Positions 6,359-13,329 of a stretch of 14,203 nucleotides of DNA are shown here, one piece after another. The translations under genes and the position numbers were made by a program. The stretch is from the NCBI GenBank assembly GCA_002392385.1, contig DGGX01000241.1, positions 612 to 14,814 on the forward strand, read 5' to 3'. Source of the stretch: Lachnospiraceae bacterium UBA3863. GTDB lineage: Bacteria > Bacillota > Clostridia > Lachnospirales > Lachnospiraceae. Under the pieces are notes generated by a model. That model was not told where the DNA came from and ran no database searches. It saw only the letters and a list, made by a program, of their open reading frames with translations. Position 1 is the first letter of the stretch. Every line of letters begins with the position of its first letter.

Positions 6359-7327
6359 ATGAAATCCGAGACAGCAATACTGATACCATGCTACAACGAA
6401 GCACAGACGATCGGCAAGGTGGTCCGCGACTGGCGGACCGTCCTGCCGGAGGCAACAGTCTATGTGTATGACAACAATTCCAGCGACGGGACCGCCGATA
6501 TCGCGCGGGAGGCCGGCGCGGTGGTGCGCCATGAGTACCAGCAGGGCAAGGGAAACGTGATCCGCAGGATGTTCCGTGAGATCGACGCGGACTGCTATAT
6601 CATGGTGGACGGGGACGATACCTATCCCGCGGAGTACGGGCCGGAGATGGAATCCCTGGTCCTGAACAGGCAGGCGGATATGGTGATCGGCGACCGCCTG
6701 TCCTCCACCTATTTCGAAGAGAACAAGAGACCCTTCCACAATCTGGGCAACAGCCTGGTAAGGAGCAGCATCAACCACCTTTTCGGGACGGAGATCCGGG
6801 ACATCATGACCGGCTACAGGGCCTTCAGCTATGAGTTCGTGAAGACCTTCCCGGTCCTGTCCAGGGGCTTTGAGATCGAGACGGAGATGAGCATCCATGC
6901 CGTGGAGAAGAACATGCGGCTGGAGAATGTCATCGTGGATTACCGCGACAGGCCGGCGGGCAGCACCTCCAAGCTCAACACCTATTCCGACGGAGCCAAG
7001 GTCCTGATGACCATCGCCCGTCTCTTCAGGAACTACCGGCCCATGGAGTTTTTCGGCTTCCTGTCCCTGCTGCTCTTCCTCGCGTCCTTCCTTCTGTTCT
7101 GGCCCGTGCTGATGACCTATCTGCAGACAGGACTGGTGCCCAGATTCCCGACCCTGATCGCCGCCGGTTTTATCGCGCTGGCAGGCGTCCATACCTTCTT
7201 CGCGGGTGTGATCCTGTCCACCATCGTGGAGAAGGACAAGCAGGCTTTTGAATTCCGTCTGAACGTCATCGAACAGTATAAGAAAAAACGCAGAACGGCG
7301 GTGAAGAAGGATGGACAAGAGGAATGA
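6359..7327 (+). CDS. Family 2 glycosyltransferase, polyprenyl-phosphate type, with two C-terminal membrane helices
   Basis: 322 residues. The N-terminal GT-A domain (about 1-225) opens with AILIPCYNEAQTIGKVV and has the nucleotide-sugar/metal motif D84-G-D86-D87 (VDGDDTYP) and the acceptor-side stretch DIMTGYRAFS. This resembles dolichol-phosphate-mannose synthase and GtrB-like enzymes, which move a sugar from a nucleotide donor to polyprenyl phosphate on the inner face of the membrane. Two hydrophobic segments, about 230-255 and 267-288, would anchor it, followed by a basic tail. Ribosome site AGGAGA (6343-6348). It overlaps the next gene by 17 bases; that gene encodes a polytopic membrane protein that could use the lipid-linked sugar. 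The sugar donor and final acceptor cannot be told from sequence. Family certain, lipid-phosphate acceptor likely. Confidence 0.88.
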   Translation: MKSETAILIPCYNEAQTIGKVVRDWRTVLPEATVYVYDNNSSDGTADIAREAGAVVRHEYQQGKGNVIRRMFREIDADCYIMVDGDDTYPAEYGPEMESLVLNRQADMVIGDRLSSTYFEENKRPFHNLGNSLVRSSINHLFGTEIRDIMTGYRAFSYEFVKTFPVLSRGFEIETEMSIHAVEKNMRLENVIVDYRDRPAGSTSKLNTYSDGAKVLMTIARLFRNYRPMEFFGFLSLLLFLASFLLFWPVLMTYLQTGLVPRFPTLIAAGFIALAGVHTFFAGVILSTIVEKDKQAFEFRLNVIEQYKKKRRTAVKKDGQEE

Positions 7328-9107
7328 GACTGCGGCGGCAGAGGCAGGCACGGAGCGGAGCGGGATCAGCCGGTTTCTGACCGGTCTCGTGACCCTTGTG
7401 CTGATCGCTGCCAACGCGGTGTTTACCGCATTTACAGAGAGATGCTATGTGACCCCGGGGGACGGCCGCGGGGTCCTTCTCGTGAAGGCCGGGATCTGGC
7501 TGGTCCTCTTCAGCGTGGGGACAGCGGCTGTGTTCGCCGCCGTGCGCCTTCTGGACAGGAGACAGGCGGAGAGGGGACAGCCCCGTTTCTTCCGGCGCAG
7601 GTGGTACAGTATCCTCCTCCTGGCCCTGGTCTTCGCGGGCGTGTACATGCTCTACCTGCAGATCTACTGGCCGGGAGCCTGCGGGCACGATACCACCAAC
7701 CAGATCAAGGATCTGGTCACCGGCATGGAGCCCCTTCCCTACAACTGGATCAACGGAAATGTGAAGATCGGCGCCCTGATGAACGACCACCATCCGGTGC
7801 TGACGACCCTCATCTTTACGGGCTTCTATAAACTGGGTCTCGCTTACGGAAGCGCGGAGACCGGGATGTATCTCTACTGCGTGGTGCAGATCATCGTGAT
7901 GAGCATCGCCTTCTCCGTGTTCGTCTGTTCTATGACGGAGGAGGGCGTACCGGAGCCGGTGGCCGCCGCGGCCAGCCTTTTCTACTGTATGCCCTTCGTG
8001 GCCTATTATGCCGTCAGCATGCTTAAGGACAGCCTCTTCTCCGTGGTGTTCTTCCTCTGGATGCTGTGTTATCTGGCCATCCTCAAGAGGAGCGGGGAGA
8101 GAGCCGTGGGACGGGGCCTGTGGGGCCTTTTCATCCTGCTTTCCATCCTGGCGGCTCTGACCAATAAAAAAGGCATGTATATCACATGCCTGTCTGCCCT
8201 CTTTCTGGTGCTTCTGTGCAAGGAAGCCCGGGACAGGGACGCGGCCCTGCTGTCAGCCGTCCTGCCGGTCCTGATCACGACGGTCCTTCTGGGAAGGATC
8301 ATCTTCCCCCTCTGGCATATCTATCCCGGCGGGACCCAGGAGGCACTGGGATTCGCCTTACAGCAGACGGCCCTCACCTATATGGAGGATCCGGGGAGCT
8401 TCACGGAGGAGGACCGGGAGGTGCTCAGGCGGGTGATCGTCATCGATCCCGCCACCTACGCGGAGGTCTATGACAAGACCATCACGGACAGGATCAAGGA
8501 GCGTTACAACTACTACGCGGACCGGGAGGACCTGATCGCCTACCTCCGGCTCTGGGTGCGGCAGGGTCTGCGCCATCCGGGAGCCTATGTGCGGGCGGTG
8601 CTGATGGTCAACGGCGGATTTTTCATCCCGGAGCAGGAGATCATCGTCTACAACGAGACGGTCTGGTATGACTCCATAGGAGGATTCGCCCAGCCGGAAG
8701 CGCGCGCGGGAATGCGGGACCAGATGAACCGGTTCTATGACTGGCTGTGCTCCATGCCCCTGACCGCCATCCTCTTCAGCAATGTCCTCTATCTCTGGTG
8801 GACGCCGCTGCTGACCCTGCTCTTGCTGCTCAGGCGCGGACGGTACCGCATGATCGCGGCCCTGGTCCCTGTGGCCGCCAATATCCTCTTCCTCATCATG
8901 GGGCCTGTCTGCTGGACCAGATACGGACTCTGCCAGCTCTATACGGTGCCCATCCTCTGGACGCTGCCCTTCACGACCGGCCGCCGCAGCCGGACACCCG
9001 CGGAAGAAGGACCGGCGGAAGAGGAACAGACGGAAGAAGAACAGTCAGAAGAAGAGCCCGCGGACGAGACAACCGATACAGAAAGCTCCGCGGAAGCAAC
9101 TGAATAA
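7311..9107 (+). CDS. Polytopic membrane protein, DUF6020-like, probable GT-C-type glycosyltransferase
   Basis: 598 residues with about 10-12 predicted membrane helices, the first at about 23-42, 53-78 and 97-118. After the third helix comes WPGACGHDTTNQIKDL with Asp127, and a little later NDHHPVLTTL (Asp159-Pro162). This arrangement fits DUF6020 proteins as I remember them and, more loosely, GT-C enzymes, where an acidic residue in the first outer loop acts in catalysis. A long segment between the later helices (about 345-480) could be a soluble outer domain. The C-terminal ~40 residues are extremely Glu-rich and probably disordered in the cytoplasm. The start overlaps the GT2 gene by 17 bases, so the pair should be translationally coupled: GT2 would make a polyprenyl-phosphate sugar and this protein transfer it. 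That role is inferred; being a membrane protein is certain. Confidence 0.8.
   Translation: MDKRNETAAAEAGTERSGISRFLTGLVTLVLIAANAVFTAFTERCYVTPGDGRGVLLVKAGIWLVLFSVGTAAVFAAVRLLDRRQAERGQPRFFRRRWYSILLLALVFAGVYMLYLQIYWPGACGHDTTNQIKDLVTGMEPLPYNWINGNVKIGALMNDHHPVLTTLIFTGFYKLGLAYGSAETGMYLYCVVQIIVMSIAFSVFVCSMTEEGVPEPVAAAASLFYCMPFVAYYAVSMLKDSLFSVVFFLWMLCYLAILKRSGERAVGRGLWGLFILLSILAALTNKKGMYITCLSALFLVLLCKEARDRDAALLSAVLPVLITTVLLGRIIFPLWHIYPGGTQEALGFALQQTALTYMEDPGSFTEEDREVLRRVIVIDPATYAEVYDKTITDRIKERYNYYADREDLIAYLRLWVRQGLRHPGAYVRAVLMVNGGFFIPEQEIIVYNETVWYDSIGGFAQPEARAGMRDQMNRFYDWLCSMPLTAILFSNVLYLWWTPLLTLLLLLRRGRYRMIAALVPVAANILFLIMGPVCWTRYGLCQLYTVPILWTLPFTTGRRSRTPAEEGPAEEEQTEEEQSEEEPADETTDTESSAEATE
8165..8190 (-). 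terminator. Terminator-shaped hairpin on the antisense strand inside the DUF6020-like gene
   Basis: GGCATGT (8172-8178) pairs perfectly with ACATGCC (8184-8190), five-base loop. Read on the minus strand it is followed directly by seven T (complement of 8165-8171). The shape is that of a weak intrinsic terminator for antisense transcripts, but the bases also encode NKKGMYITCL of a real gene, so chance is possible. Confidence 0.25.
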
Positions 9108-9119
9108 GACCAGACAAAC

Positions 9120-9147
9120 GGAGAGACAGCGTGATCACTGTCTCTCC
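9120..9147. terminator. Bidirectional terminator between convergent genes
   Basis: GGAGAGACAG (9120-9129) pairs perfectly with CTGTCTCTCC (9138-9147) around an eight-base loop, with a T/C-rich stretch after it on the plus strand. It lies 12 bases after the stop of the DUF6020-like gene and its right arm encodes the last codons of the AraC-type regulator on the minus strand (stop at 9135-9137), so it can serve both genes. Confidence 0.75.
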
Positions 9148-10040
9148 TTCATCTCTCTTCTGACTTCTCTGGGCGTCTTTCCGTAGAATTCCCGGAAGAG
9201 ACGGCCGAACAGTTTATAGTTGGTGAAACCGTGCTTCTCGGCGACGGCCATGACCGGTTCATCCGTGGTGCAGATATCGTGATAGATGTGCACCAGACGG
9301 ACGTGGTGCAGATGGTGGGTAAAAGGAATGCCGAAGGTCCGGCGGAACATGCGGCTGAAATATTCTGAATTCAGGCCGAAGTGAGCGGCGATCTCGTCCA
9401 GGCTCAGAGGCTCGGCGTAATGACTGTCGATGTAGCGGACGATCTCCCTGGCCCGGAGCTGGGCGGGATGAGAGAAGGTCCGGCGGGCGGAATCCACTGC
9501 CTCCTGCTGGCGCAGGGTCAGGGCAGCGGCGGTCTCCGCGGGCGGGAAGGAGACAGAGAAGAAGGAGGTGAGCAGGTAGAGAACATCCAGGACCAGGGCG
9601 TTGCTCTTGATCATGTAGCCTCGGGGCTGCTGGATGTAAAGAGGAGCCAGCTGGCGCAGGAGGCTGCAGATCTCCAGATAGCGGGGCAGGGTATCCCGCG
9701 TGAGGTCGCTGCGGCTGCACAGGATCCGGAAGTCCCGGCTGCCGCCCATCAGGGACTGTACGAGGCCCTCGCGGATACGAATGACGATCTGCATATAGCT
9801 CCTGGTACACTGGGATTCATGGATCATACCCGCGTCGATCACGATGAAATCCCCCGTCACCAGCGTGTGCGGCCTTCCTTCGAGAAAAACGGTGGCGCTG
9901 CCGTTGAGGAGATAGATGATCTCCATATCGTCATGCCAGTGAGAGGGAAGCAGTCTTCCCGTGGTCCTGTATTCAATGGAGATACTCTCATTGGTCAGAG
10001 TATAATTCTGTTCAAAGATGCTGGCCTGGCTGTCGGGCAT
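9135..10040 (-). CDS. AraC-family transcriptional regulator with N-terminal cupin domain
   Basis: 301 residues from ATG 10040-10038 (MPDSQASIFEQNYTL). I prefer this start over an ATG at 10154 because it has a good ribosome site (AGGAG) and because a candidate promoter lies between the two. The N-terminal ~150 residues form a cupin sensor (SHWHDDMEIIYLLNGSATVF, then VTGDFIVIDAGMIHES), where AraC-type proteins usually bind a sugar or similar effector. The C-terminal ~100 residues have the two helix-turn-helix motifs: SLDEIAAHFGLNSEYFSRMF and the conserved second one (VAEKHGFTNYKLFGRLFREF, then YGKTPREVRRE). The gene diverges from pyruvate kinase, so a target in the shared 200-base region is plausible. 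Ligand unknown; no sugar-uptake or hydrolase gene is adjacent to suggest it. Confidence 0.9.
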   Translation of the reverse strand: MPDSQASIFEQNYTLTNESISIEYRTTGRLLPSHWHDDMEIIYLLNGSATVFLEGRPHTLVTGDFIVIDAGMIHESQCTRSYMQIVIRIREGLVQSLMGGSRDFRILCSRSDLTRDTLPRYLEICSLLRQLAPLYIQQPRGYMIKSNALVLDVLYLLTSFFSVSFPPAETAAALTLRQQEAVDSARRTFSHPAQLRAREIVRYIDSHYAEPLSLDEIAAHFGLNSEYFSRMFRRTFGIPFTHHLHHVRLVHIYHDICTTDEPVMAVAEKHGFTNYKLFGRLFREFYGKTPREVRREMKERQ

Positions 10041-10109
10041 GGTCCTCTCCTGTGGGCTGGAACGGCGGGCCGGGCGGCACAAAAGGCACCGGCCTTTGCT
10101 TCTGCAACC

Positions 10110-10138
10110 ATCATAGGACAGACATCCGGAAAAAGCAA
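10110..10138 (-). promoter_or_regulatory. Candidate promoter of the AraC-type regulator
   Basis: On the minus strand TTGCTT (10138-10133) and TATGAT (10115-10110) are spaced by exactly 17 bases, giving 3 of 6 and 5 of 6 matches to the vegetative consensus. Transcription would start near 10103, leaving a leader of about 60 bases before the ATG at 10040. Confidence 0.5.
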
Positions 10139-10151
10139 ACACCTTCCCATG

Positions 10152-10188
10152 CACCCGCCGCGGGTGTAAGATAATATCGTATTATAAT
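10152..10188 (+). promoter_or_regulatory. Candidate pyruvate kinase promoter with inverted repeat over the -35 position
   Basis: A perfect TATAAT lies at 10183-10188 in a long AT-rich island (10168-10190), but the -35 position (about 10160-10165) has no TTGACA-like box. Instead it falls within an inverted repeat, CACCCG (10152-10157) and CGGGTG (10161-10166). A second inverted repeat, ATAATA (10171-10176) and TATTAT (10180-10185), overlaps the -10 box. This suggests a regulated promoter; the divergent AraC-type protein is one candidate regulator (inference). Confidence 0.5.
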
Positions 10189-10191
10189 AAT

Positions 10192-10219
10192 CGGCATCGT
10201 CGCCCGGGGCGCGGTGCCG
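10192..10219 (+). promoter_or_regulatory. 5' leader hairpin of pyruvate kinase mRNA
   Basis: CGGCATCGT (10192-10200) can pair with GCGGTGCCG (10211-10219) with two G-U pairs around a ten-base loop. It starts close to the expected transcription start and ends eight bases before the ribosome site (AAAAAGGAG, 10226-10234). It could protect the 5' end of a highly expressed message. Confidence 0.35.
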
Positions 10220-10240
10220 GCCAGAGAAAAAGGAGCGAAT

Positions 10241-11659
10241 ATGCGTAAGACCAAGATCATCTGCACGATCGGACCGGCCAGCGAGAGCGAGGACATGCTC
10301 AGGAAGCTGATCAAAGCCGGCATGAATGTAGCCAGATTCAATTTTTCTCACGGGACTCATGAGGAACATCTGAATAAATTTAAACGACTGCTGAGGATCC
10401 GCCGTGAGATGAATGTGCCTGTGGCTACGCTTCTGGATACGAAGGGCCCTGAGATCCGCCTGCGTGATTTCGAGGGCGGCAGGGTCATGCTGGAGAGAGG
10501 GCAGACCTTCACCCTGACGACGCGGGAATGTCTGGGCAACAGTGAGCGGGCAGCCGTGACCTACAAGGATATCACCCGGGACGTTAAGGTCGGCGGCGGC
10601 ATCCTGATCGACGACGGCCTGATCGAGCTGCGCGTCGAGGAGAAGACAGACACGGACCTTGTATGTCTGGTGGTCAACGGCGGACCGGTGTCCAACCACA
10701 AGGGCGTGAATATCCCCGGCGCGGACCTGTCCATGCCCTTCATCAGCGACCAGGACAGAGAGGACATTATTTTCGGATGCGAGATGGGCTATGATTTCAT
10801 CGCCGCCTCCTTCACCCGCAGCGCCGAGGACGTGCGCGAGCTGAAGAGGCTGATCGCCGACAACGGCGGCAAGATGAAGATCATCGCCAAGATCGAGAGC
10901 GTGCAGGGCGTCCGCAACATCGAGGAGATCCTGGACGAGGCGGACGGCGTGATGGTCGCCCGCGGCGACCTGGGCGTGGAAGTGCCTCTGGAGGAGGTGC
11001 CCATCCTGCAGAAGCAGATCATCCGTTCCGCCAACAGCAAGGGCAAGATCGTCGTGACCGCCACCCAGATGCTGGATTCCATGATGAAGAATCCCAGGCC
11101 TACCAGGGCGGAGGCCACGGATGTGGCCAACGCCATCTACGACGGCACCACGGCCATCATGCTGTCCGGCGAGACGGCCAGCGGCGCCTATCCGGAGAAG
11201 GCTGTGAAGACCATGGCCCATATCGCCCTGCGGGCGGAGAAGGAGATCGACTACAGGGCGGAGCGCAGAGAGCGCGACCAGGGAACAGAGACGGACATCA
11301 CCACCGCCATCTCCCACGCGGCCTGTGCCGTGGCGGAGGACATCCGCGCGGCGGCGGTCATCACCGTCACCATCTCGGGCTTCACCGCCAGGGCTCTCAG
11401 TTCCTTCCGGCCGGGATGTCCCGTGATCGCCTGCTCCATCAACGAGCGGGTGGCCAGCCAGATGAACCTCCTGTTCGGCGTCCATCCCCTGATCATTCCC
11501 GAGGAGGACAAGGCGGAGCAGCTGTTCGACGCGGCCATCAGCGCGGCGCAGAGAGCCGGCTATGTACAGAAGGGCGACAATGTGGTGCTGACGGCCGGTC
11601 TGCCCCTGGGTGTCGCCGGCAATACGAACATGGTGCGTGTAGCCCAGGTGGAGGGGTAA
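10241..11659 (+). CDS. pyk: Pyruvate kinase
   Basis: 472 residues; phosphoenolpyruvate + ADP to pyruvate + ATP, last step of glycolysis, cytoplasmic, normally a tetramer. It opens with the typical RKTKIICTIGPASES and carries RFNFSHG, LLDTKGPEIR, the catalytic signature AKIESVQG (Lys217, Glu219), ARGDLGVEVP (Asp243), TATQMLDSM, PTRAEATDVANAI and MLSGETASGAYP. A C-terminal allosteric domain is present (about 350-472). The extra PEP-utiliser-like domain found at the end of Bacillus pyruvate kinases (about 585 residues) is absent. ATG at 10241 is chosen because AAAAAGGAG lies six bases before it; the GTG at 10214 lies inside the leader hairpin and adds non-conserved residues. It is followed after four bases by the kinase-like gene, so it probably starts an operon reaching holB and ricT. 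Confidence 0.98.
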   Translation: MRKTKIICTIGPASESEDMLRKLIKAGMNVARFNFSHGTHEEHLNKFKRLLRIRREMNVPVATLLDTKGPEIRLRDFEGGRVMLERGQTFTLTTRECLGNSERAAVTYKDITRDVKVGGGILIDDGLIELRVEEKTDTDLVCLVVNGGPVSNHKGVNIPGADLSMPFISDQDREDIIFGCEMGYDFIAASFTRSAEDVRELKRLIADNGGKMKIIAKIESVQGVRNIEEILDEADGVMVARGDLGVEVPLEEVPILQKQIIRSANSKGKIVVTATQMLDSMMKNPRPTRAEATDVANAIYDGTTAIMLSGETASGAYPEKAVKTMAHIALRAEKEIDYRAERRERDQGTETDITTAISHAACAVAEDIRAAAVITVTISGFTARALSSFRPGCPVIACSINERVASQMNLLFGVHPLIIPEEDKAEQLFDAAISAAQRAGYVQKGDNVVLTAGLPLGVAGNTNMVRVAQVEG

Positions 11660-11663
11660 GGAC

Positions 11664-12257
11664 GTGTTCAGGATATTCTGTCTGATGGGCAAGAGCGCGT
11701 CCGGCAAGGACACGCTGTACAGAGAGCTTCTGGCGGACGAGAGCCTCGGGCTGCGTCCGGTGATCCCCTATACCACCCGTCCCATGCGGATCGGGGAGGC
11801 GGAGGGCCGGGAGTACTACTTCCGGCAGCCGGAGGACTTTCTGAAGGCCAGAGAAGCGGGCAGGGTCATTGAATACAGAGAATACCAGACGGTCCACGGG
11901 CCCTGGATCTACTATACGGAGGACGACGGCCAGATCGACCTGGAGAGGGGGAACACCCTCCTGATCGGGACGCCGGATTCCTGCAGGTCCCTGCGCGACC
12001 ATTTCGGCCGGGAGGCCGTTGCGGCCCTCTGCCTCTACGTGGAGGACGGCGTGCGGCTGCAGCGGGCCCTGGACAGGGAACGCGCCCAGAAGGAGCCCCG
12101 CTACGCGGAGCTCTGCAGACGCTTCCTGGCGGACGAGGCGGATTTCGCCCCCGACAAGCTGGCCGGGGCCGGCGTGGACAGATACTTTGAAAACATGGAC
12201 AGACAGCGGTGCCTCGAGGAGATCCGGCAGGTGATTCTGGGGCGGGAAAACCGCTGA
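11664..12257 (+). CDS. Guanylate-kinase-like nucleotide kinase, divergent
   Basis: 197 residues, GTG start at 11664 with GGAGGGG (11650-11656) in front. The N-terminal P-loop is G9-KSASGKDT, the NMP-binding part has YTTRPMRIGEAEGREYYF (Arg39, Arg42, Tyr51) and VIEYREY (Glu70). These place it in the guanylate kinase fold (GMP + ATP to GDP + ADP). Deviations: the Ser before YTTR in true guanylate kinases (SVSYTTR) is Pro35 here, and the Tyr-Tyr-Gly-Ser/Thr stretch of the base pocket is replaced by HGPW (His78-Trp81). The usual Gly after the P-loop Lys is Asp16. The C-terminal half is weakly like the family. It may be a paralogue with another nucleotide substrate or a regulatory role, with the housekeeping gmk elsewhere. 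Between pyk and holB, four bases after pyk. Confidence 0.8.
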   Translation: MFRIFCLMGKSASGKDTLYRELLADESLGLRPVIPYTTRPMRIGEAEGREYYFRQPEDFLKAREAGRVIEYREYQTVHGPWIYYTEDDGQIDLERGNTLLIGTPDSCRSLRDHFGREAVAALCLYVEDGVRLQRALDRERAQKEPRYAELCRRFLADEADFAPDKLAGAGVDRYFENMDRQRCLEEIRQVILGRENR

Positions 12258-12274
12258 CAGGACAGGAGGCAGGA

Positions 12275-13300
12275 TTGTACAGATTCAGTGAGGTCGTCGG
12301 ACAGGAGACAGTGGTGGGCTACCTGCAGTCTGCCCTGCGGACAGGGAGCCTGAGCCATGCCTGTATCCTGACCGGGGACCCCGGATCGGGCAAGAAGATG
12401 CTGGCGCGTACCACGGCGGCGGCCCTCCTGTGCGAGAACCTGCAGACAGCGGAGGACGGCACCTGCGAGCCCTGCGGCCAGTGCCTGTCCTGCCTGCAGA
12501 TGGAGAGCGGGAGCCATCCGGACGTGCAGGTCCTGGAGAGGGAGAAGCCGACCAGCATCGGCGTGGGAGAGATCCGGAGGATCCGGTCGGACCTCCAGGT
12601 CCTGCCCTACAGGGGCAGCCACAAGGTGGTGATCATCCCGGACGCCCAGCTTATGACGGCCCAGGCCCAGAACGCCCTGCTGAAGACGCTGGAGGAACCG
12701 CCCGCCTATGCGGTCCTCCTGCTCCTGTCCGAGGGTACGGAGAATTTCCTCCCCACGGTGCTCAGCCGCTGCATCACACTGGGACTGCGGCCTGTCACCG
12801 AGACGGCGGTGGAGCAGATCCTTGTGCGCAGAGGGATCGCCCCGGAACAGGCCAGAGTCTGCGCCAGATTCTCCGGCGGCTCCGTGGGCAAGGCCCTGCA
12901 GCTGGCGGAGAACGAAGAGTCCGCCGGGGCCAGGGACCGGGCCGTGGAGCTCCTGCGGCAGATCGAGAAGGCGGATGCCTCCTCCGTGATCGAGATGGCG
13001 GGCAGTCTGAACACCCCAGAAGAGACGGCGGCTTTCCTGGATCTTCTGGACATCTGGTACCGGGACGTCCTGGTGCTCAAAAGCACCGGAGATCCGGACC
13101 GCTTGATTTTTACAGGAGAATTACAGTATATTAAAGACGCTGCGGACACTCTGTCCTACGGGACCCTGCAGCGGATCAGCAACGCCCGCGCGGCAGCGGG
13201 CAGGAGGCTGAAGGCGAGAGTGAACACAGAGCTGGTCCTGGAGCTGCTGCTCCTGCAGATCCGCCAGGCCTGCCGGCGGGACCGCCGGGCGGGCAGCTGA
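12275..13300 (+). CDS. holB: DNA polymerase III subunit delta' (clamp loader)
   Basis: 341 residues from a TTG start at 12275, chosen because AGGAGG (12264-12269) sits six bases upstream and the protein then begins LYRFSEVVGQE, the usual start of delta'. Domain I holds the P-loop GDPGSGKK (Gly34-Lys41), a zinc site with Cys53, Cys67, Cys70 and Cys73 (an extra Cys64 precedes), SGSHPDVQVL, and the conserved PDAQLMTAQAQNALLKTLEE with the SRC motif (TVLSRC). The C-terminal helical collar domain follows (about 220-341). Delta' is part of the complex that loads the sliding clamp onto primed DNA. The order holB then ricT is conserved in Firmicutes. It follows the kinase-like gene by 17 bases. An AT-rich patch near its 3' end may carry a promoter for ricT. 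Confidence 0.95.
   Translation: MYRFSEVVGQETVVGYLQSALRTGSLSHACILTGDPGSGKKMLARTTAAALLCENLQTAEDGTCEPCGQCLSCLQMESGSHPDVQVLEREKPTSIGVGEIRRIRSDLQVLPYRGSHKVVIIPDAQLMTAQAQNALLKTLEEPPAYAVLLLLSEGTENFLPTVLSRCITLGLRPVTETAVEQILVRRGIAPEQARVCARFSGGSVGKALQLAENEESAGARDRAVELLRQIEKADASSVIEMAGSLNTPEETAAFLDLLDIWYRDVLVLKSTGDPDRLIFTGELQYIKDAADTLSYGTLQRISNARAAAGRRLKARVNTELVLELLLLQIRQACRRDRRAGS
13103..13132 (+). promoter_or_regulatory. Possible internal promoter in holB ahead of ricT
   Basis: TTGATT (13103-13108) and TATATT (13127-13132) are 18 bases apart, 4 of 6 and 5 of 6 to the vegetative consensus, in an AT-rich island inside an otherwise GC-rich gene. The spacer holds a direct repeat TTACAG (13110-13115 and 13121-13126), one DNA turn apart. 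It would start ricT transcription about 190 bases before its ATG. Coding constraint (LIFTGELQYIKD) may explain it instead. Confidence 0.35.
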
Positions 13301-13329
13301 CCCACAGATAGAGATACGGGAGACAGAGA

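Noticed and set aside
5193..6455. Long minus-strand frame opposite the YdjG-like gene
   Set aside because: Low-quality composition, no domain, and the plus-strand gene has zinc ribbons and membrane helices.
10041..10154. Longer start for the AraC-type regulator (ATG at 10154)
   Set aside because: The added 38 residues are Cys/Arg-rich and unlike the family, and a promoter candidate lies within them; ATG at 10040 has a proper ribosome site.
10214..10240. GTG start at 10214 for pyruvate kinase
   Set aside because: It falls in the leader hairpin; the ATG at 10241 has AAAAAGGAG and begins at the conserved RKTKII.
9995..11713. Long minus-strand frame (572 codons) opposite pyruvate kinase
   Set aside because: The plus strand is unmistakable pyruvate kinase; the antisense frame is a GC-bias artefact with no family resemblance.
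12209..12274. GTG start at 12209 for holB
   Set aside because: It overlaps the previous gene by 49 bases and adds unconserved residues; TTG at 12275 has AGGAGG at good spacing.
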